From positions 310,001 to 374,000 of the forward strand of contig NZ_SNYO01000001.1 in assembly GCF_004363095.1 (NCBI RefSeq): DNA of 64,000 bases, in the 5' to 3' direction. Shown piece by piece: positions 18,650 through 27,167 of this stretch. Positions within the stretch are counted from its first letter, which is position 1; each line of letters begins with the position of its first letter. Made by a program: the position numbers and the translations under genes. The notes under the pieces are model-generated. The model was not told the DNA's origin. It did not search any database and saw nothing but the letters and a program-made list of their open reading frames with translations. Origin of the DNA: Actinomycetospora succinea. Lineage in GTDB: Bacteria; Actinomycetota; Actinomycetes; Mycobacteriales; Pseudonocardiaceae.

Positions 18650-19210
18650 GTGAGGACCCGGGTCCCGGCCGTGCCGCCGCGCGTGGCGCTCGCCGCCGGG
18701 GCCGTCGGCGCCGTCCTCGTGGTGCTGCTCGCCGGCGCCCTGATGGGCGGCTGGCGCCCGTTCACCGCCGAGCCCGACGTGCTGACGTTCGGGCCCGGCG
18801 GGGACCTCGCGGAGTACACGCTCTTCGAGGGCCAGTGCGCCCGCGGCGAGCTGGCGAGCGGCGGTCGTTTCGGTGCCGACGCCGACGCCCAGTGCGGCAC
18901 GCCCCACGACGTCGAGGTCGTCGCCTCGACGGCCCCGATCGGCGAGGGCCGCGCGGTCTCGTACCCCGGCGAGGCCGCCCTGGCCGACTTCGGGCGCGCC
19001 TACTGCGCGATGTACGTCGACTCCGACCTGCTCGTCCCGGCGTCGGGCGGCGTCGACCGCGACGACCTGCGGATGACGGCCGTGGTGCCGAGCCAGGCGG
19101 CGTTCGCCGACCCGGGGTCGGCCGGGGCGACACGCGGTGGTCGCGAGGTCAGCTGCGTCATCTCCCGGGGTGACGGCGAGCCGCTGACCGACCGCTTCTC
19201 GGTGATCTGA
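18650..19210 (+). CDS. membrane-anchored protein, septum-formation-like domain
   Basis: A 186-residue protein with one N-terminal transmembrane helix (VALAAGAVGAVLVVLLAGALMGG) and an extracytoplasmic domain of about 150 residues. The domain holds four Cys (EGQCARG, AQCGTPHD, YCAMYVD, VSCVISR) that could form two disulfides, in the order seen in the septum-formation (PF13845-like) family of actinobacteria. Function is unknown in detail. The GTG at 18650 lies 19 bp after the preceding acidic protein, so the two may be cotranscribed. Confidence 0.68.
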   Translation: MRTRVPAVPPRVALAAGAVGAVLVVLLAGALMGGWRPFTAEPDVLTFGPGGDLAEYTLFEGQCARGELASGGRFGADADAQCGTPHDVEVVASTAPIGEGRAVSYPGEAALADFGRAYCAMYVDSDLLVPASGGVDRDDLRMTAVVPSQAAFADPGSAGATRGGREVSCVISRGDGEPLTDRFSVI

Positions 19211-19291
19211 TCGGGTTAGTCCGAATGGCATAGTCACTCGCAGCGCCGGAGCTATTGCCCTGTGTGAGTGTGATGGCGAACATAGTCCGGC

Positions 19292-20647
19292 ATGAGCACA
19301 CTTCCCGCCGGAGCCGACCGTCGGGCGCTCAAGCGCCGGGCCGTCGTCGCCAGCACCGTCGGTACGACCATCGAGTGGTACGACTTCTTCCTCTACAACA
19401 CGGCGGCCGCCCTCGTCTTCGGCCCGCTGTTCTTCGCCGACTCGGCGGCCGGCGGCGTGCTGCTGGCGTTCTCGACCCAGTTCGTCGGGTTCGCGGCCCG
19501 CCCCGTCGGGGCGGCGATCTTCGGCCACTACGGCGACCGCATCGGGCGCAAGTACAGCCTGGTCGCGACGCTGCTGCTCATGGGCGGGGCGACGGTCCTC
19601 ATCGGCTGCCTGCCCACCTACGACTCGATCGGCGTGCTCGCCCCGGTCCTGCTGACGCTGCTGCGCATCCTGCAGGGCATCGGCGTCGGCGGGGAGTGGG
19701 GCGGCTCGGTGCTCATGTCGATGGAGTGGGGCCACCGGCGCCAGCGCGGGCTCATGGCGGCGTGGCCGCAGGCCGGCGTCCCGATCGGCCTCGCGCTCGG
19801 CACGTTCGTGGTCTGGCAGTTCTCCGGCCCCGAGTTCCTCGCGTGGGGCTGGCGCGTCCCGTTCATCGCCAGCATCGTGCTCATCGCGATCGGCCTGTGG
19901 GTGCGGCTCTCGGTGCTCGAGTCGCCCGCGTTCGCGCAGATCAAGACGTCCGGCAAGGTCGCGAAGCTGCCGCTGGCCGAGACCCTGCGCACCCAGTGGC
20001 GCGACGTGCTCAAGGCGATGTTCGTCCGCACCGCCGAGCAGGCCCCGTTCTACATCTTCACGTCGTTCGTGCTGGCCTACGGCACCCAGCAGCTCGACCT
20101 CGAACGCAGCGACCTGCTGCTCTACCTCATCATCGCGGCCTGCATCGGCATCGTCAGCGTCCCGTTCTTCGGGTGGCTCTCCGACGTGCTGGGCCGGCGG
20201 CTCGTCTACGGCGTCGGCGTGGTGCTCACGGGCCTCTACGCGTTCCCGTACTTCGCCCTGCTGAACACGGCGGTCGGCGGGCTGATCCTGCTGGGGATCA
20301 TCCTCGGCCTGATTTTCCACGACATGATGTACGGGCCGCAGGCGGCGCTGATCTCCGAGAGCTTCGGCACCGGCATCCGCTACACCGGCGCGGGCCTGGG
20401 CTACCAGCTCGCCTCGATCACCGCGGGCGGGCCGGCCCCGCTGATCGCGACCGCGATCCTCGCCGGGACGGGCTCGACCACCTGGATCTCGATCTACATC
20501 ATCCTCTGCGCGGTGGTCTCCATGATCGCGCTGCTGATGATGCACCCGCGGCCGCCGGAGGCCGACGAGGCCGACTTCGCGTCCGAGGACGACGCGGGCC
20601 AGGACGCGATCCAGGACGCGGCGCGCTCGGAGCGTCAGAAGACCTGA
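19292..20647 (+). CDS. MHS-family MFS metabolite/H+ symporter
   Basis: A 451-residue transporter with 12 predicted helices. STVGTTIEWYDFFLYNTAAALVF at the first helix and GHYGDRIGRKYSL in the loop between helices 2 and 3 are signatures of the metabolite:H+ symporter group (shikimate, proline/betaine, citrate and related carboxylates). A long loop with LRILQGIGVGGEWGG follows. The substrate cannot be read from the sequence. It starts at the only good ATG, in an upstream region that is slightly AT-richer than the average here and may hold its promoter. Confidence 0.88.
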   Translation: MSTLPAGADRRALKRRAVVASTVGTTIEWYDFFLYNTAAALVFGPLFFADSAAGGVLLAFSTQFVGFAARPVGAAIFGHYGDRIGRKYSLVATLLLMGGATVLIGCLPTYDSIGVLAPVLLTLLRILQGIGVGGEWGGSVLMSMEWGHRRQRGLMAAWPQAGVPIGLALGTFVVWQFSGPEFLAWGWRVPFIASIVLIAIGLWVRLSVLESPAFAQIKTSGKVAKLPLAETLRTQWRDVLKAMFVRTAEQAPFYIFTSFVLAYGTQQLDLERSDLLLYLIIAACIGIVSVPFFGWLSDVLGRRLVYGVGVVLTGLYAFPYFALLNTAVGGLILLGIILGLIFHDMMYGPQAALISESFGTGIRYTGAGLGYQLASITAGGPAPLIATAILAGTGSTTWISIYIILCAVVSMIALLMMHPRPPEADEADFASEDDAGQDAIQDAARSERQKT

Positions 20648-20660
20648 GATTCTGGGCCGG

Positions 20661-21284
20661 ATGCCCATCCGTCCCCTGACCCCCGAGGCCCTCGCCGCCG
20701 AGATCGTCGCGGCGGTCGAGCGCGCCGGGCCGGGACACGTCCGGGTGCTGGTCGACGGTGCGCCGCCGGCCCGCCCGGAGGTGCTCGCCGACGCGCTCGT
20801 CGACCCGCTGCGGGTGCGCTCGCGGCCCGTCGTGCGGGTGTCGGCGTGGGACTTCCTGCGCCCGGCGTCGGTGCGCCTCGAGCGCGGGCGCACCGACCCG
20901 GACTCGTTCTACGACGACTGGCTCGACGGCGGCGCGCTGGTGCGCGAGGTCCTCGCCCCGCTGGGTCACGGCGGCACCGGGCAGGTGCTGCCGCGGCTCT
21001 GGGACGTCGAGGTGGACCGGGCGGCCCGGGCGCAGCGGGTGACCGTGGCGCCGTCCGGGGTCGTGGTCGTCGACGGGCCGCTGCTGCTCGGGCGCGGCCT
21101 GCCGGCGGAGCTCGCGGTGCACCTCGCCCTGTCCGAGACCGTGCTGCAGCGCCGCACGCCCGCCGACGAGGCCTGGACCCTGCCGGCCTACGCGCGCTAC
21201 GCCGACGAGGTCGACCCGGAGAGCGTCGCCGACCTCGTCGTCCGCGCCGACCACCCCGACCGCCCGGCCCTGCAGACGGCCTGA
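20661..21284 (+). CDS. uridine kinase-like protein with degenerate P-loop
   Basis: A 207-residue protein with the general layout of nucleoside/uridine kinases (VSAWDFLRPASVRLERGRTDPDSFYDDWLD, VVVDGPLLLGRGLP). The P-loop that normally reads DGxxGxGKST is here DGAPPARPEV, without the Lys and Ser/Thr that bind ATP phosphates, so kinase activity is doubtful. Such P-loop-less members are common in actinobacteria and usually annotated as uridine kinase. It begins 13 bp after the transporter and is probably cotranscribed. Confidence 0.7.
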   Translation: MPIRPLTPEALAAEIVAAVERAGPGHVRVLVDGAPPARPEVLADALVDPLRVRSRPVVRVSAWDFLRPASVRLERGRTDPDSFYDDWLDGGALVREVLAPLGHGGTGQVLPRLWDVEVDRAARAQRVTVAPSGVVVVDGPLLLGRGLPAELAVHLALSETVLQRRTPADEAWTLPAYARYADEVDPESVADLVVRADHPDRPALQTA

Positions 21285-21292
21285 GGCACCCG

Positions 21293-22132
21293 TCAGCGGG
21301 TCGGCATCGGGATGCCCCCGGCCACCAGGGCCGCGGTGAGGGGTTCGAGCGCGGCGACCAGCTCGTCCCGCTCGGCGGGGGAGAGCGCCTCGTACGGCGC
21401 GGCGGCGAGCTCGTCGGTCCGGTCCTCGATGCGTTCCCGGGTCGCGCGGCCCGCCTCGGTGAACCGGCCCTCGGCGTCGATGATGCCGCGCTCGCGCAGG
21501 CCCGCCATGACCGCGGCCAGACGCGCCCTCGGCAGGTGGTGGATCCGCCCGAACGACTCCGGCGGCGCGATCCCCATCGCCACCGCCGACAGCACGTGCG
21601 CCTCGGTGCCCCCGATGCGCTCGCCGAGCAGGGCGGCGATGTGCCCGTCGCCGCGGTGCTCGCGCAGCATCGTGGCGGCGTGCCACAGCCGCGCCACCGG
21701 GTCGCTCGGCACCGGCAGGGCGCGCATCCCGGCGAAGTTCACGCGGCCCTCGACGGGCGCGCCCTGCGCCGCCCGGACGGCGAGGTCGGCGGCGCGCACG
21801 AGGCCCGGCGATCCGGCGAGCTCGTCACCGAGCAGCCGCCGCAGCGACGCCGCGCTGCCCCGCTCCCGCGCGGCCAGCGACGCCTCGGGCGGGATCGTCT
21901 CCCACGCGCTCGGGATGTGCCGCGCGGCCTCCCCGTCGGCGAAGCTGTAGAACGCCGCGTGCACCACCGCCGCCGGCACCCGTCCCAGGGGTGCGGCACG
22001 GCTGGCGAAGTAGCCGTCCCAGTAGGTGCGGTGGCCGAGCGCGGCCAGCTCCTCGTGGCACTCGTCGGCGAAGAAGGTGACCAGGCAGATCGGCTCGAGG
22101 AGCTCGAACAGGCGGCGGGGCGTGGGCGTCAT
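21293..22132 (-). CDS. SCO6745 family helical regulator-like protein
   Basis: A 279-residue protein, mostly alpha-helical. It begins MTPTPRRLFELLEPICLVTFF and has RLAAVMAGLRERGIIDAEGRFTEAGRATRERIE, a winged-helix-like C-terminal half. This matches actinobacterial SCO6745-type proteins, sometimes called salt-dependent regulators; true function is unproven. The ATG at 22132 was chosen over an upstream ATG at 22168 because it has a GAGGGAGAG ribosome site. It lies downstream of, and codirectional with, the two flavoenzymes to its right. Confidence 0.68.
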   Translation of the reverse strand: MTPTPRRLFELLEPICLVTFFADECHEELAALGHRTYWDGYFASRAAPLGRVPAAVVHAAFYSFADGEAARHIPSAWETIPPEASLAARERGSAASLRRLLGDELAGSPGLVRAADLAVRAAQGAPVEGRVNFAGMRALPVPSDPVARLWHAATMLREHRGDGHIAALLGERIGGTEAHVLSAVAMGIAPPESFGRIHHLPRARLAAVMAGLRERGIIDAEGRFTEAGRATRERIEDRTDELAAAPYEALSPAERDELVAALEPLTAALVAGGIPMPTR

Positions 22133-22205
22133 GGCGGCAGCTCTCCCTCGGTGATGGGCCTTCGACACGACGACGAACGCGGGTCCGCCGATTCGACGTC
22201 GGCCC

Positions 22206-23819
22206 CTACGCCACCTCGCGCCGCGCCCGCAGCGCGAACCCCGGGTAGCCCGCCGCCGCCTCGGCGTCGCACATCTCCCGGTAGCGCGCGAACCCGCCGG
22301 CGTAGGGCAGGAACACGCGCGGCTTGCCCGGCACGTTCGCGCCGAGGTACCAGGAGCTCGCCGCCTGCGGCAGCAGCGTCGCGTCGGCCGCCTCGCGGAC
22401 GTGGTCGGCCCACCGGGCCTGCGCCTCGGGCGTCGGCTCGGCGTCGAGGTCGTGGGCCCGCAGGTGCGCGACGAGGTCGGCGATCCAGTCGACGTGCTGC
22501 TCGATCGAGGTCGGCATGTTGGTCAGCACCGAGGGGCTGCCCGGGCCCGTGATCGTGAAGAGGTTCGGGAAGCCGGCGACGCCGAGCCCCAGGTAGGTCG
22601 CCGCGCCCTCGGCCCAGGCGTCGGCGAGCGCGACGCCGCCGGTGCCGCGCAGGCCCAGGCGCAGCAGCGGGCCCGACAGCGCGTCGAAGCCGGTCGCGAA
22701 CACGAGCACGTCGAGCGGGTGCTCGGCGCCCGAGGCCAGCCGCACCCCGTCCGGCGTGATCTCGGCGATCGGGTCCGCGCGCACGTCGACGAGGGTCACG
22801 TTCTCGCGGTTGTAGGTCTCGAAGTAGTCGGTGTCGATGGGCGGGCGCTTGGTGGCGAACGGGTGGTCGCGCGGGGTCAGCGTCTCGGCGACGTCGGGGT
22901 CCTCGACGGTCGACCGGATCTTCGAGCGCAGGAAGTCCGAGGCCTTCTCGTTGACGGCGGGGTCGGCGAGCACGTCGCGCACCGCCGCCCGGAACCGCAG
23001 GCCGCCGCGCTCCCAGGCGCGCTCGAAGAGCTCGCGGCGCTCGTCGTCGGACAGCGCGAGGGTGTCGACGTCGCTGACGACGAACGGGTGCCCGTTGGTG
23101 GACGCCTGCTGGACCGCGCGGATCGCCGCGTAGTCGGCCTTGTAGCCCGCCGCCTCGTCGTCGGAGAGCGGGGCGTTGCGGGCCGGGATGCTGAAGTTGG
23201 CGGTGCGCTGGAAGACGGTGAGCTCGCCGGCCGACGCGGCGAGCACGGGGATCGCCTGGATGCCGGTGGACCCGGTGCCGACGACCCCGACCCGCCGGCC
23301 GGTGACGTCGACGCCCTCGTGCGGCCACTGCCCGGTGTGGTGCCACTCGCCGGCGAACGACTCCAGCCCCGGGATGTCGGGCACGTTCGCCGACGACAGG
23401 CAGCCGACCGCGGTGACGAGCCAGCGGCAGGTCCACCGCGCGCCGCCCTCGGTGTCGATCACCCAGCGGTCGCCGTCGTGGGCCGCGGAGACGACCGTGG
23501 TGGAGAACGAGACGGATCGCCGCAGGTCGAAGCGGTCGGCGACGTGCTCGAGGTAGGAGAGGATCTCCGCCTGCCCGGGGTAGCGCTCCGACCAGTCCCA
23601 CTCCTGCTCGAGCTCGCGGGAGAACGCGTAGCAGTAGTAGTAGCTCTCCGAGTCGCACCGCGCGCCCGGGTACCGGTTCCAGTACCAGGTGCCGCCGACG
23701 CCGTCGGCCGCCTCGAGCCCGTGCACGGAGATCCCGAGCTCGCGCAGGCGGTGGATCATGTAGAGCCCGGCGAACCCGGCCCCGATGACGACGACGTCGG
23801 GATCGTTGCGCACGCTCAC
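22206..23819 (-). CDS. flavin-containing Baeyer-Villiger-type monooxygenase
   Basis: A 537-residue class B flavoprotein monooxygenase. It shows two Rossmann motifs (VVIGAGFAGLYMIH for FAD, VGVVGTGSTGIQ for NADPH) and the Baeyer-Villiger fingerprint FAGEWHHTGQWP. The N-terminal GGTWYWNRYPGARCD is typical of cyclohexanone-type enzymes. These convert ketones to esters or lactones with O2 and NADPH. The GTG start is 23 bp after the stop of the flavin oxidase at 23842, indicating one transcript. The product ester could feed a hydrolase, but none lies in this operon. Confidence 0.9.
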   Translation of the reverse strand: MSVRNDPDVVVIGAGFAGLYMIHRLRELGISVHGLEAADGVGGTWYWNRYPGARCDSESYYYCYAFSRELEQEWDWSERYPGQAEILSYLEHVADRFDLRRSVSFSTTVVSAAHDGDRWVIDTEGGARWTCRWLVTAVGCLSSANVPDIPGLESFAGEWHHTGQWPHEGVDVTGRRVGVVGTGSTGIQAIPVLAASAGELTVFQRTANFSIPARNAPLSDDEAAGYKADYAAIRAVQQASTNGHPFVVSDVDTLALSDDERRELFERAWERGGLRFRAAVRDVLADPAVNEKASDFLRSKIRSTVEDPDVAETLTPRDHPFATKRPPIDTDYFETYNRENVTLVDVRADPIAEITPDGVRLASGAEHPLDVLVFATGFDALSGPLLRLGLRGTGGVALADAWAEGAATYLGLGVAGFPNLFTITGPGSPSVLTNMPTSIEQHVDWIADLVAHLRAHDLDAEPTPEAQARWADHVREAADATLLPQAASSWYLGANVPGKPRVFLPYAGGFARYREMCDAEAAAGYPGFALRARREVA

Positions 23820-23841
23820 GAGTGTCGGTCGAGCGACGACC

Positions 23842-25203
23842 TCAGCGCAACGCGCACCCCGGGTTCAGCACGCCGTCCGGGTCGAGCGCCGCGCGCAGGC
23901 GCCGCACGACGTCGAGGCCGACGGGGTCGCCGAACTCCGCGAGCGCGTGCGCCTTCGCGCGCCCCACCCCGTGCTCGCCCGACACCGCCCCGCCGAGCGC
24001 GGTCCCGGCGGCGAAGACGTCGTGCAGGGTCTTCTCGAGGAGCCCGGGGTCGGGCTGGAACACCGCGAGGTGCACGTTGCCGTCGCCCGCGTGCCCGCAG
24101 CCGAGCACCCGCGAGCCGTGCGCGTCTCCCGCCGCGCGCGCCCGGGACAGGAACGCCGCCATCGACGAGCGGGGCACCACCAGGTCGACGATCTCGTCGG
24201 CGCCCGCGGCCTTGACCGCCCAGAACGCCTTCTCCCGCGCCTCGACCAGCCGCCGCGCCGAGCCCGTCGGCAGGTCGAACACGTCGCGGGCGCCGGCGGC
24301 GCCCAGGACGTCGGCGAGCTCCTCGGCGTCCTCGTCCACCCGCTCCTGACGCCGTCCGGCGAGCTCGACGAGCAGGTGGTCGGCGTCGACGAGGTCCTCG
24401 GGCAGGCCCAGCGACAGGTCGGCGGCCGCGCACACCGCGCGCATCGTCGGCCCGTCGAGGTACTCGCACACCGCCGGCTCGAGACCCGAGGAGACCACCC
24501 GCCCGACGGCGGCGATCAGGGCGTCCGCGTCGGGGAAGGGGGCGAGCACCGTCCGGCGCACGGGCAGGCGCGGGTGCAGCCGGACGGTCACCTCGGTGAC
24601 CAGCGCGAGCGTGCCCTCCGAGCCCACGAGGAGCTGGGTGAGGTCGTAGCCGGACGAGACCTTCACGAGCTTCCCGCCGGTGCGCACCACCGCCCCGTCC
24701 GCGAGCACCGCCTCGAGCCCGAGCACGTGCGAGCGCGTGACGCCGTAGCGGACCGCGCGCATGCCCCCGGCGTTGGTGGCGACCGTGCCGCCCAGCGACG
24801 CCGTCGTCTCGCCGGGGTGCACGGGGTAGGTCAGCCCGTGCTCGCCGGCGGCGGCGTCGAGGTCCGCGAGGCTCACCCCGGGCTGGACCACTGCGACGGC
24901 GTCCACCGGGTCGATCTCGAGGATTCGGTCCATGCGTGCGAACGCGACGAGCACGGCGCCGTCGTCGGGGGTCGCGGCGCCGGACAGGCCCGTGCCGGCG
25001 CCGCGTGCCGTCAGCGAGACCCCGGCGGCGCGGGCGGCGCGCACGACGGCGGCCACCTCGTCCCGGTCGCCCGGCCACACCACGTACGACGGCGTGCCCG
25101 CCGGGACGCCGAGGGCCTCGTCGGCGCACAGGTCCGCGACCGAGGGGTCGTCACCCGCGACGACGTGGTCGGCGCCGACCGCGGCGATGAGGTCGTCGAG
25201 CAT
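23842..25203 (-). CDS. FAD-linked 2-hydroxyacid oxidase/dehydrogenase (GlcD/D-lactate type)
   Basis: A 453-residue member of the VAO flavoprotein family. The N-terminal FAD-binding domain contains LTARGAGTGLSGAATP and YPVHPGETTASLGGTVATNAGG, and the C-terminal domain ends with GCGHAGDGNVHLAVF and GGAVSGEHGVGRAK, which hold metal- and substrate-binding residues in D-lactate and glycolate dehydrogenases. It likely oxidises a D-2-hydroxyacid to the 2-ketoacid. First gene of an operon with the Baeyer-Villiger monooxygenase; divergent from 25267. Confidence 0.88.
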   Translation of the reverse strand: MLDDLIAAVGADHVVAGDDPSVADLCADEALGVPAGTPSYVVWPGDRDEVAAVVRAARAAGVSLTARGAGTGLSGAATPDDGAVLVAFARMDRILEIDPVDAVAVVQPGVSLADLDAAAGEHGLTYPVHPGETTASLGGTVATNAGGMRAVRYGVTRSHVLGLEAVLADGAVVRTGGKLVKVSSGYDLTQLLVGSEGTLALVTEVTVRLHPRLPVRRTVLAPFPDADALIAAVGRVVSSGLEPAVCEYLDGPTMRAVCAAADLSLGLPEDLVDADHLLVELAGRRQERVDEDAEELADVLGAAGARDVFDLPTGSARRLVEAREKAFWAVKAAGADEIVDLVVPRSSMAAFLSRARAAGDAHGSRVLGCGHAGDGNVHLAVFQPDPGLLEKTLHDVFAAGTALGGAVSGEHGVGRAKAHALAEFGDPVGLDVVRRLRAALDPDGVLNPGCALR

Positions 25204-25266
25204 TCCCGAGTCCTAGCACGATCCGCTATCGTCCGAACCACTTGCAGAACGCAACCGGAGGACGCC

Positions 25267-25824
25267 ATGGGCCGCCTGATCTACTCGATGCTGACCTCGC
25301 TCGACGGGTACACGGCCGACGCCGACGGCGCCTTCGGCTGGGGGATCGAGGAGGACCCCGAACTGCACCGCGCCATGGAGGAGTTCGGCCGCGACGTCGG
25401 CACCTACCTCTACGGGCGGCGGATGTACGAGACGATGGTCTTCTGGGAGACCGCGGACGCCCTGCCCGGTGAGCCGGCGGAGGTCGCGGAGTTCGCCAAG
25501 ACCTGGCAGGCCGCCGACAAGATCGTCTACTCGCGGACGCTGGACGAGGTGTCGAGCGCGCGCACCCGCATCGAGCGGGCGTTCGACGCCGACGCCGTGC
25601 GGGCGCTCAAGGAGTCCGGCGACCTCACCGTCGACGGCCCCGGTCTGGCGTCCGCAGCGCTCGCGGCGGGGCTGGTCGACGAGGTCGCGCCGGTGGTCAT
25701 GCCGGTCGTGGTCGGCGGCGGCACCCGGTTCCTGCCCGACGGGGTGCGCCTCGACCTGGAGCTGGTCGGCGAGCGCCGCTTCGCGCGGGGCGCGGTGCAC
25801 CTGCGCTACCGGGTGCGTCGCTAG
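25267..25824 (+). CDS. dihydrofolate reductase family / RibD C-terminal domain protein
   Basis: A 185-residue single-domain protein beginning MGRLIYSMLTSLDGYTADADG, followed by YGRRMYETM and a C-terminal VDGPGLASAALAAGLVDE and PVVVGGGTRFLPDG, the pattern of stand-alone RibD-C/DHFR-like reductases common in actinobacteria. NADPH binding is expected; the substrate is unknown. GGAGG lies 6 bp before the ATG. The siderophore-interacting gene follows 9 bp downstream. Confidence 0.85.
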   Translation: MGRLIYSMLTSLDGYTADADGAFGWGIEEDPELHRAMEEFGRDVGTYLYGRRMYETMVFWETADALPGEPAEVAEFAKTWQAADKIVYSRTLDEVSSARTRIERAFDADAVRALKESGDLTVDGPGLASAALAAGLVDEVAPVVMPVVVGGGTRFLPDGVRLDLELVGERRFARGAVHLRYRVRR

Positions 25825-25833
25825 CGTGGGCGC

Positions 25834-26634
25834 ATGGTGGTCCGCGACGCCCCGATCGTCTCGCACGTCGAGCACACCCCCGAGGCGTCGCGCCCGCGCC
25901 GGGTGGAGGTCGTCGAGGCCCGGGACCTGACGCCGCGGATGCGCCGGGTCCGCCTCGCCGGCGACCTGCAGGACCTGCCCGTCGCCGGCCCCACCGACCA
26001 CGCCAGGGTCTTCTTCCCGCCCGCGCCCGGCGAGGAGCCGCCGGAGCCCGAGCTGAACGCCCGCGGGCTCGTCGTGCCGCCGGCGGGGCTCCCGCGGCCC
26101 TACCGCGAGTACACGCTGCGCCGCCACGACCCGGCCGCCGGCGTCGTCGAGATCGACCTCGTGCGCCACGGCGGCGGGCTCGCCGGGACGTGGGCCGAGG
26201 ACCCGCGCGGCGCGCTGTGGCTGCACGGCCCGCGCTCGAGCCTCGCCGTCGAGACCCGCGACTGGTACCTGCTCGGCGGCGACGAGACCGCGCTCCCGGC
26301 GCTCGCCCGGTGGATCGACCAGCTGCCGACGGTGCCCGTGCACGTCGTCGCCGAGGTCGCCGACGCCGCCGAGGAGGCCTACCTCGGCGACGTCCCGCCG
26401 CACGTCACGGTGCAGTGGTGCCACCGGGACGGCGCCGCGCCGGGCACGACGACCCTGCTCGACGATGCCGTCGCCGCGTTCACCCCGCCGGCAGGGGAGG
26501 GGTTCGCGTGGATGGGCGCCGAGGCCGGGGCGCTCCGCCCGGTGCGGCGGCGCCTGCGCGCGCTCCTGCCGACCGCCGCCGTCGACCTCGACGGCTACTG
26601 GCGCCGCGGCGTCGAGGGGACCGGACTGGGCTGA
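25834..26634 (+). CDS. siderophore-interacting protein (FAD-dependent ferric reductase, ViuB/SIP-like)
   Basis: A 266-residue protein. It has a ferredoxin-reductase-like FAD domain with RPYREYTLRRHD (the RxYTxR flavin-binding motif of SIPs) and an NAD(P)H domain with DWYLLGGDETALPALARWI and WMGAEAGALRPVRRRLR. SIPs reduce ferric siderophores in the cytosol to release iron. No siderophore transporter or synthetase is adjacent in this window, so it probably serves imported siderophores. A perfect hairpin follows 7 bp after its stop. Confidence 0.88.
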   Translation: MVVRDAPIVSHVEHTPEASRPRRVEVVEARDLTPRMRRVRLAGDLQDLPVAGPTDHARVFFPPAPGEEPPEPELNARGLVVPPAGLPRPYREYTLRRHDPAAGVVEIDLVRHGGGLAGTWAEDPRGALWLHGPRSSLAVETRDWYLLGGDETALPALARWIDQLPTVPVHVVAEVADAAEEAYLGDVPPHVTVQWCHRDGAAPGTTTLLDDAVAAFTPPAGEGFAWMGAEAGALRPVRRRLRALLPTAAVDLDGYWRRGVEGTGLG

Positions 26635-26641
26635 TCGGCGT

Positions 26642-26685
26642 ACGTGAGTGAAATTCCCGGCGATAGCCGGGAATTTCACTCACGT
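26642..26685. terminator. perfect 20-bp hairpin between convergent genes
   Basis: Arms ACGTGAGTGAAATTCCCGGC (26642-26661) and its exact complement (26666-26685) with loop GATA. It sits between the ends of the siderophore-interacting gene and the MarR gene, and the MarR stop codon TGA (26680-26682) lies inside one arm. No T-tract is present, so it would act in both directions as a stem-only terminator. Its outer bases GTGAGTGA recur in the hairpin at 38273. Confidence 0.75.
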
Positions 26686-27120
26686 GGGGTGGTCGGTGAG
26701 GCGGGTCGACAGGGCGCGCAGGACGCGCAGGCAGGCGTCGAGGTCGTCGGGGTGCAGGTCGAGCGACTGCTCCAGCGCGGCGAGCTCCCGGCGCTCGCCG
26801 TCCCGGACGTCGGCCAGCACCTGCGCGCCGTCGGCCGTGAGCTCGACGAGCACCGACCGGCGGTGCGCCGGGTTCTCGCGCGTGCGCACCCACCCGCGCC
26901 CGGCGGCGTCGTCGACCGAGCGCTGCACGAACTGCCGGGAGAGCGCCAGGGTGCGCCCGAGTGCCGGCACGGTCGTCGCCCCACACCCGGCCAGCGCGTC
27001 GAGCACCGCGCGGACGCCGACCGGCATGCCGCCCTCCTGCTCCACCGTCCGCACGCCCCGGCGGTAGAGCGGTCCGAGGACGTCGAACACCGCGGCGAGG
27101 CGCAGACCGGGATCGCTCAT
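26680..27120 (-). CDS. MarR family transcriptional repressor
   Basis: A 146-residue winged-helix protein: TVPALGRTLALSRQFVQRSVDDAAGRGWVRTRENPAHRRSVLVELTADG is the MarR HTH and wing. It is divergent from the hydrolase at 27167. Two 17-bp palindromes lie between the genes, each ending exactly at one of the two start codons; both genes read GGGTGTCATG at their start. This symmetry is why I chose the ATG at 27120 over that at 27129. It probably represses itself and the hydrolase, released by a small lipophilic ligand. Confidence 0.87.
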   Translation of the reverse strand: MSDPGLRLAAVFDVLGPLYRRGVRTVEQEGGMPVGVRAVLDALAGCGATTVPALGRTLALSRQFVQRSVDDAAGRGWVRTRENPAHRRSVLVELTADGAQVLADVRDGERRELAALEQSLDLHPDDLDACLRVLRALSTRLTDHPT

Positions 27121-27136
27121 GACACCCATGTTGTCA
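27120..27136. promoter_or_regulatory. MarR operator 1 (overlaps marR start)
   Basis: TGACACCCATGTTGTCA, an interrupted palindrome (arms TGACA/TGTCA, nearly TGACACC/GGTGTCA) that ends on the ATG of the MarR gene. It matches operator 2 in length and arm sequence. Confidence 0.7.
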
Positions 27137-27150
27137 TATCGGCGACGACA

Positions 27151-27167
27151 TGACACCTTGGGTGTCA
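27151..27167. promoter_or_regulatory. MarR operator 2 (overlaps hydrolase start)
   Basis: TGACACCTTGGGTGTCA, a perfect palindrome with 7-bp arms (8 bp counting the flanking A and T) around TTG. Its last base is the A of the hydrolase ATG, so a bound repressor would block initiation directly. Confidence 0.75.
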
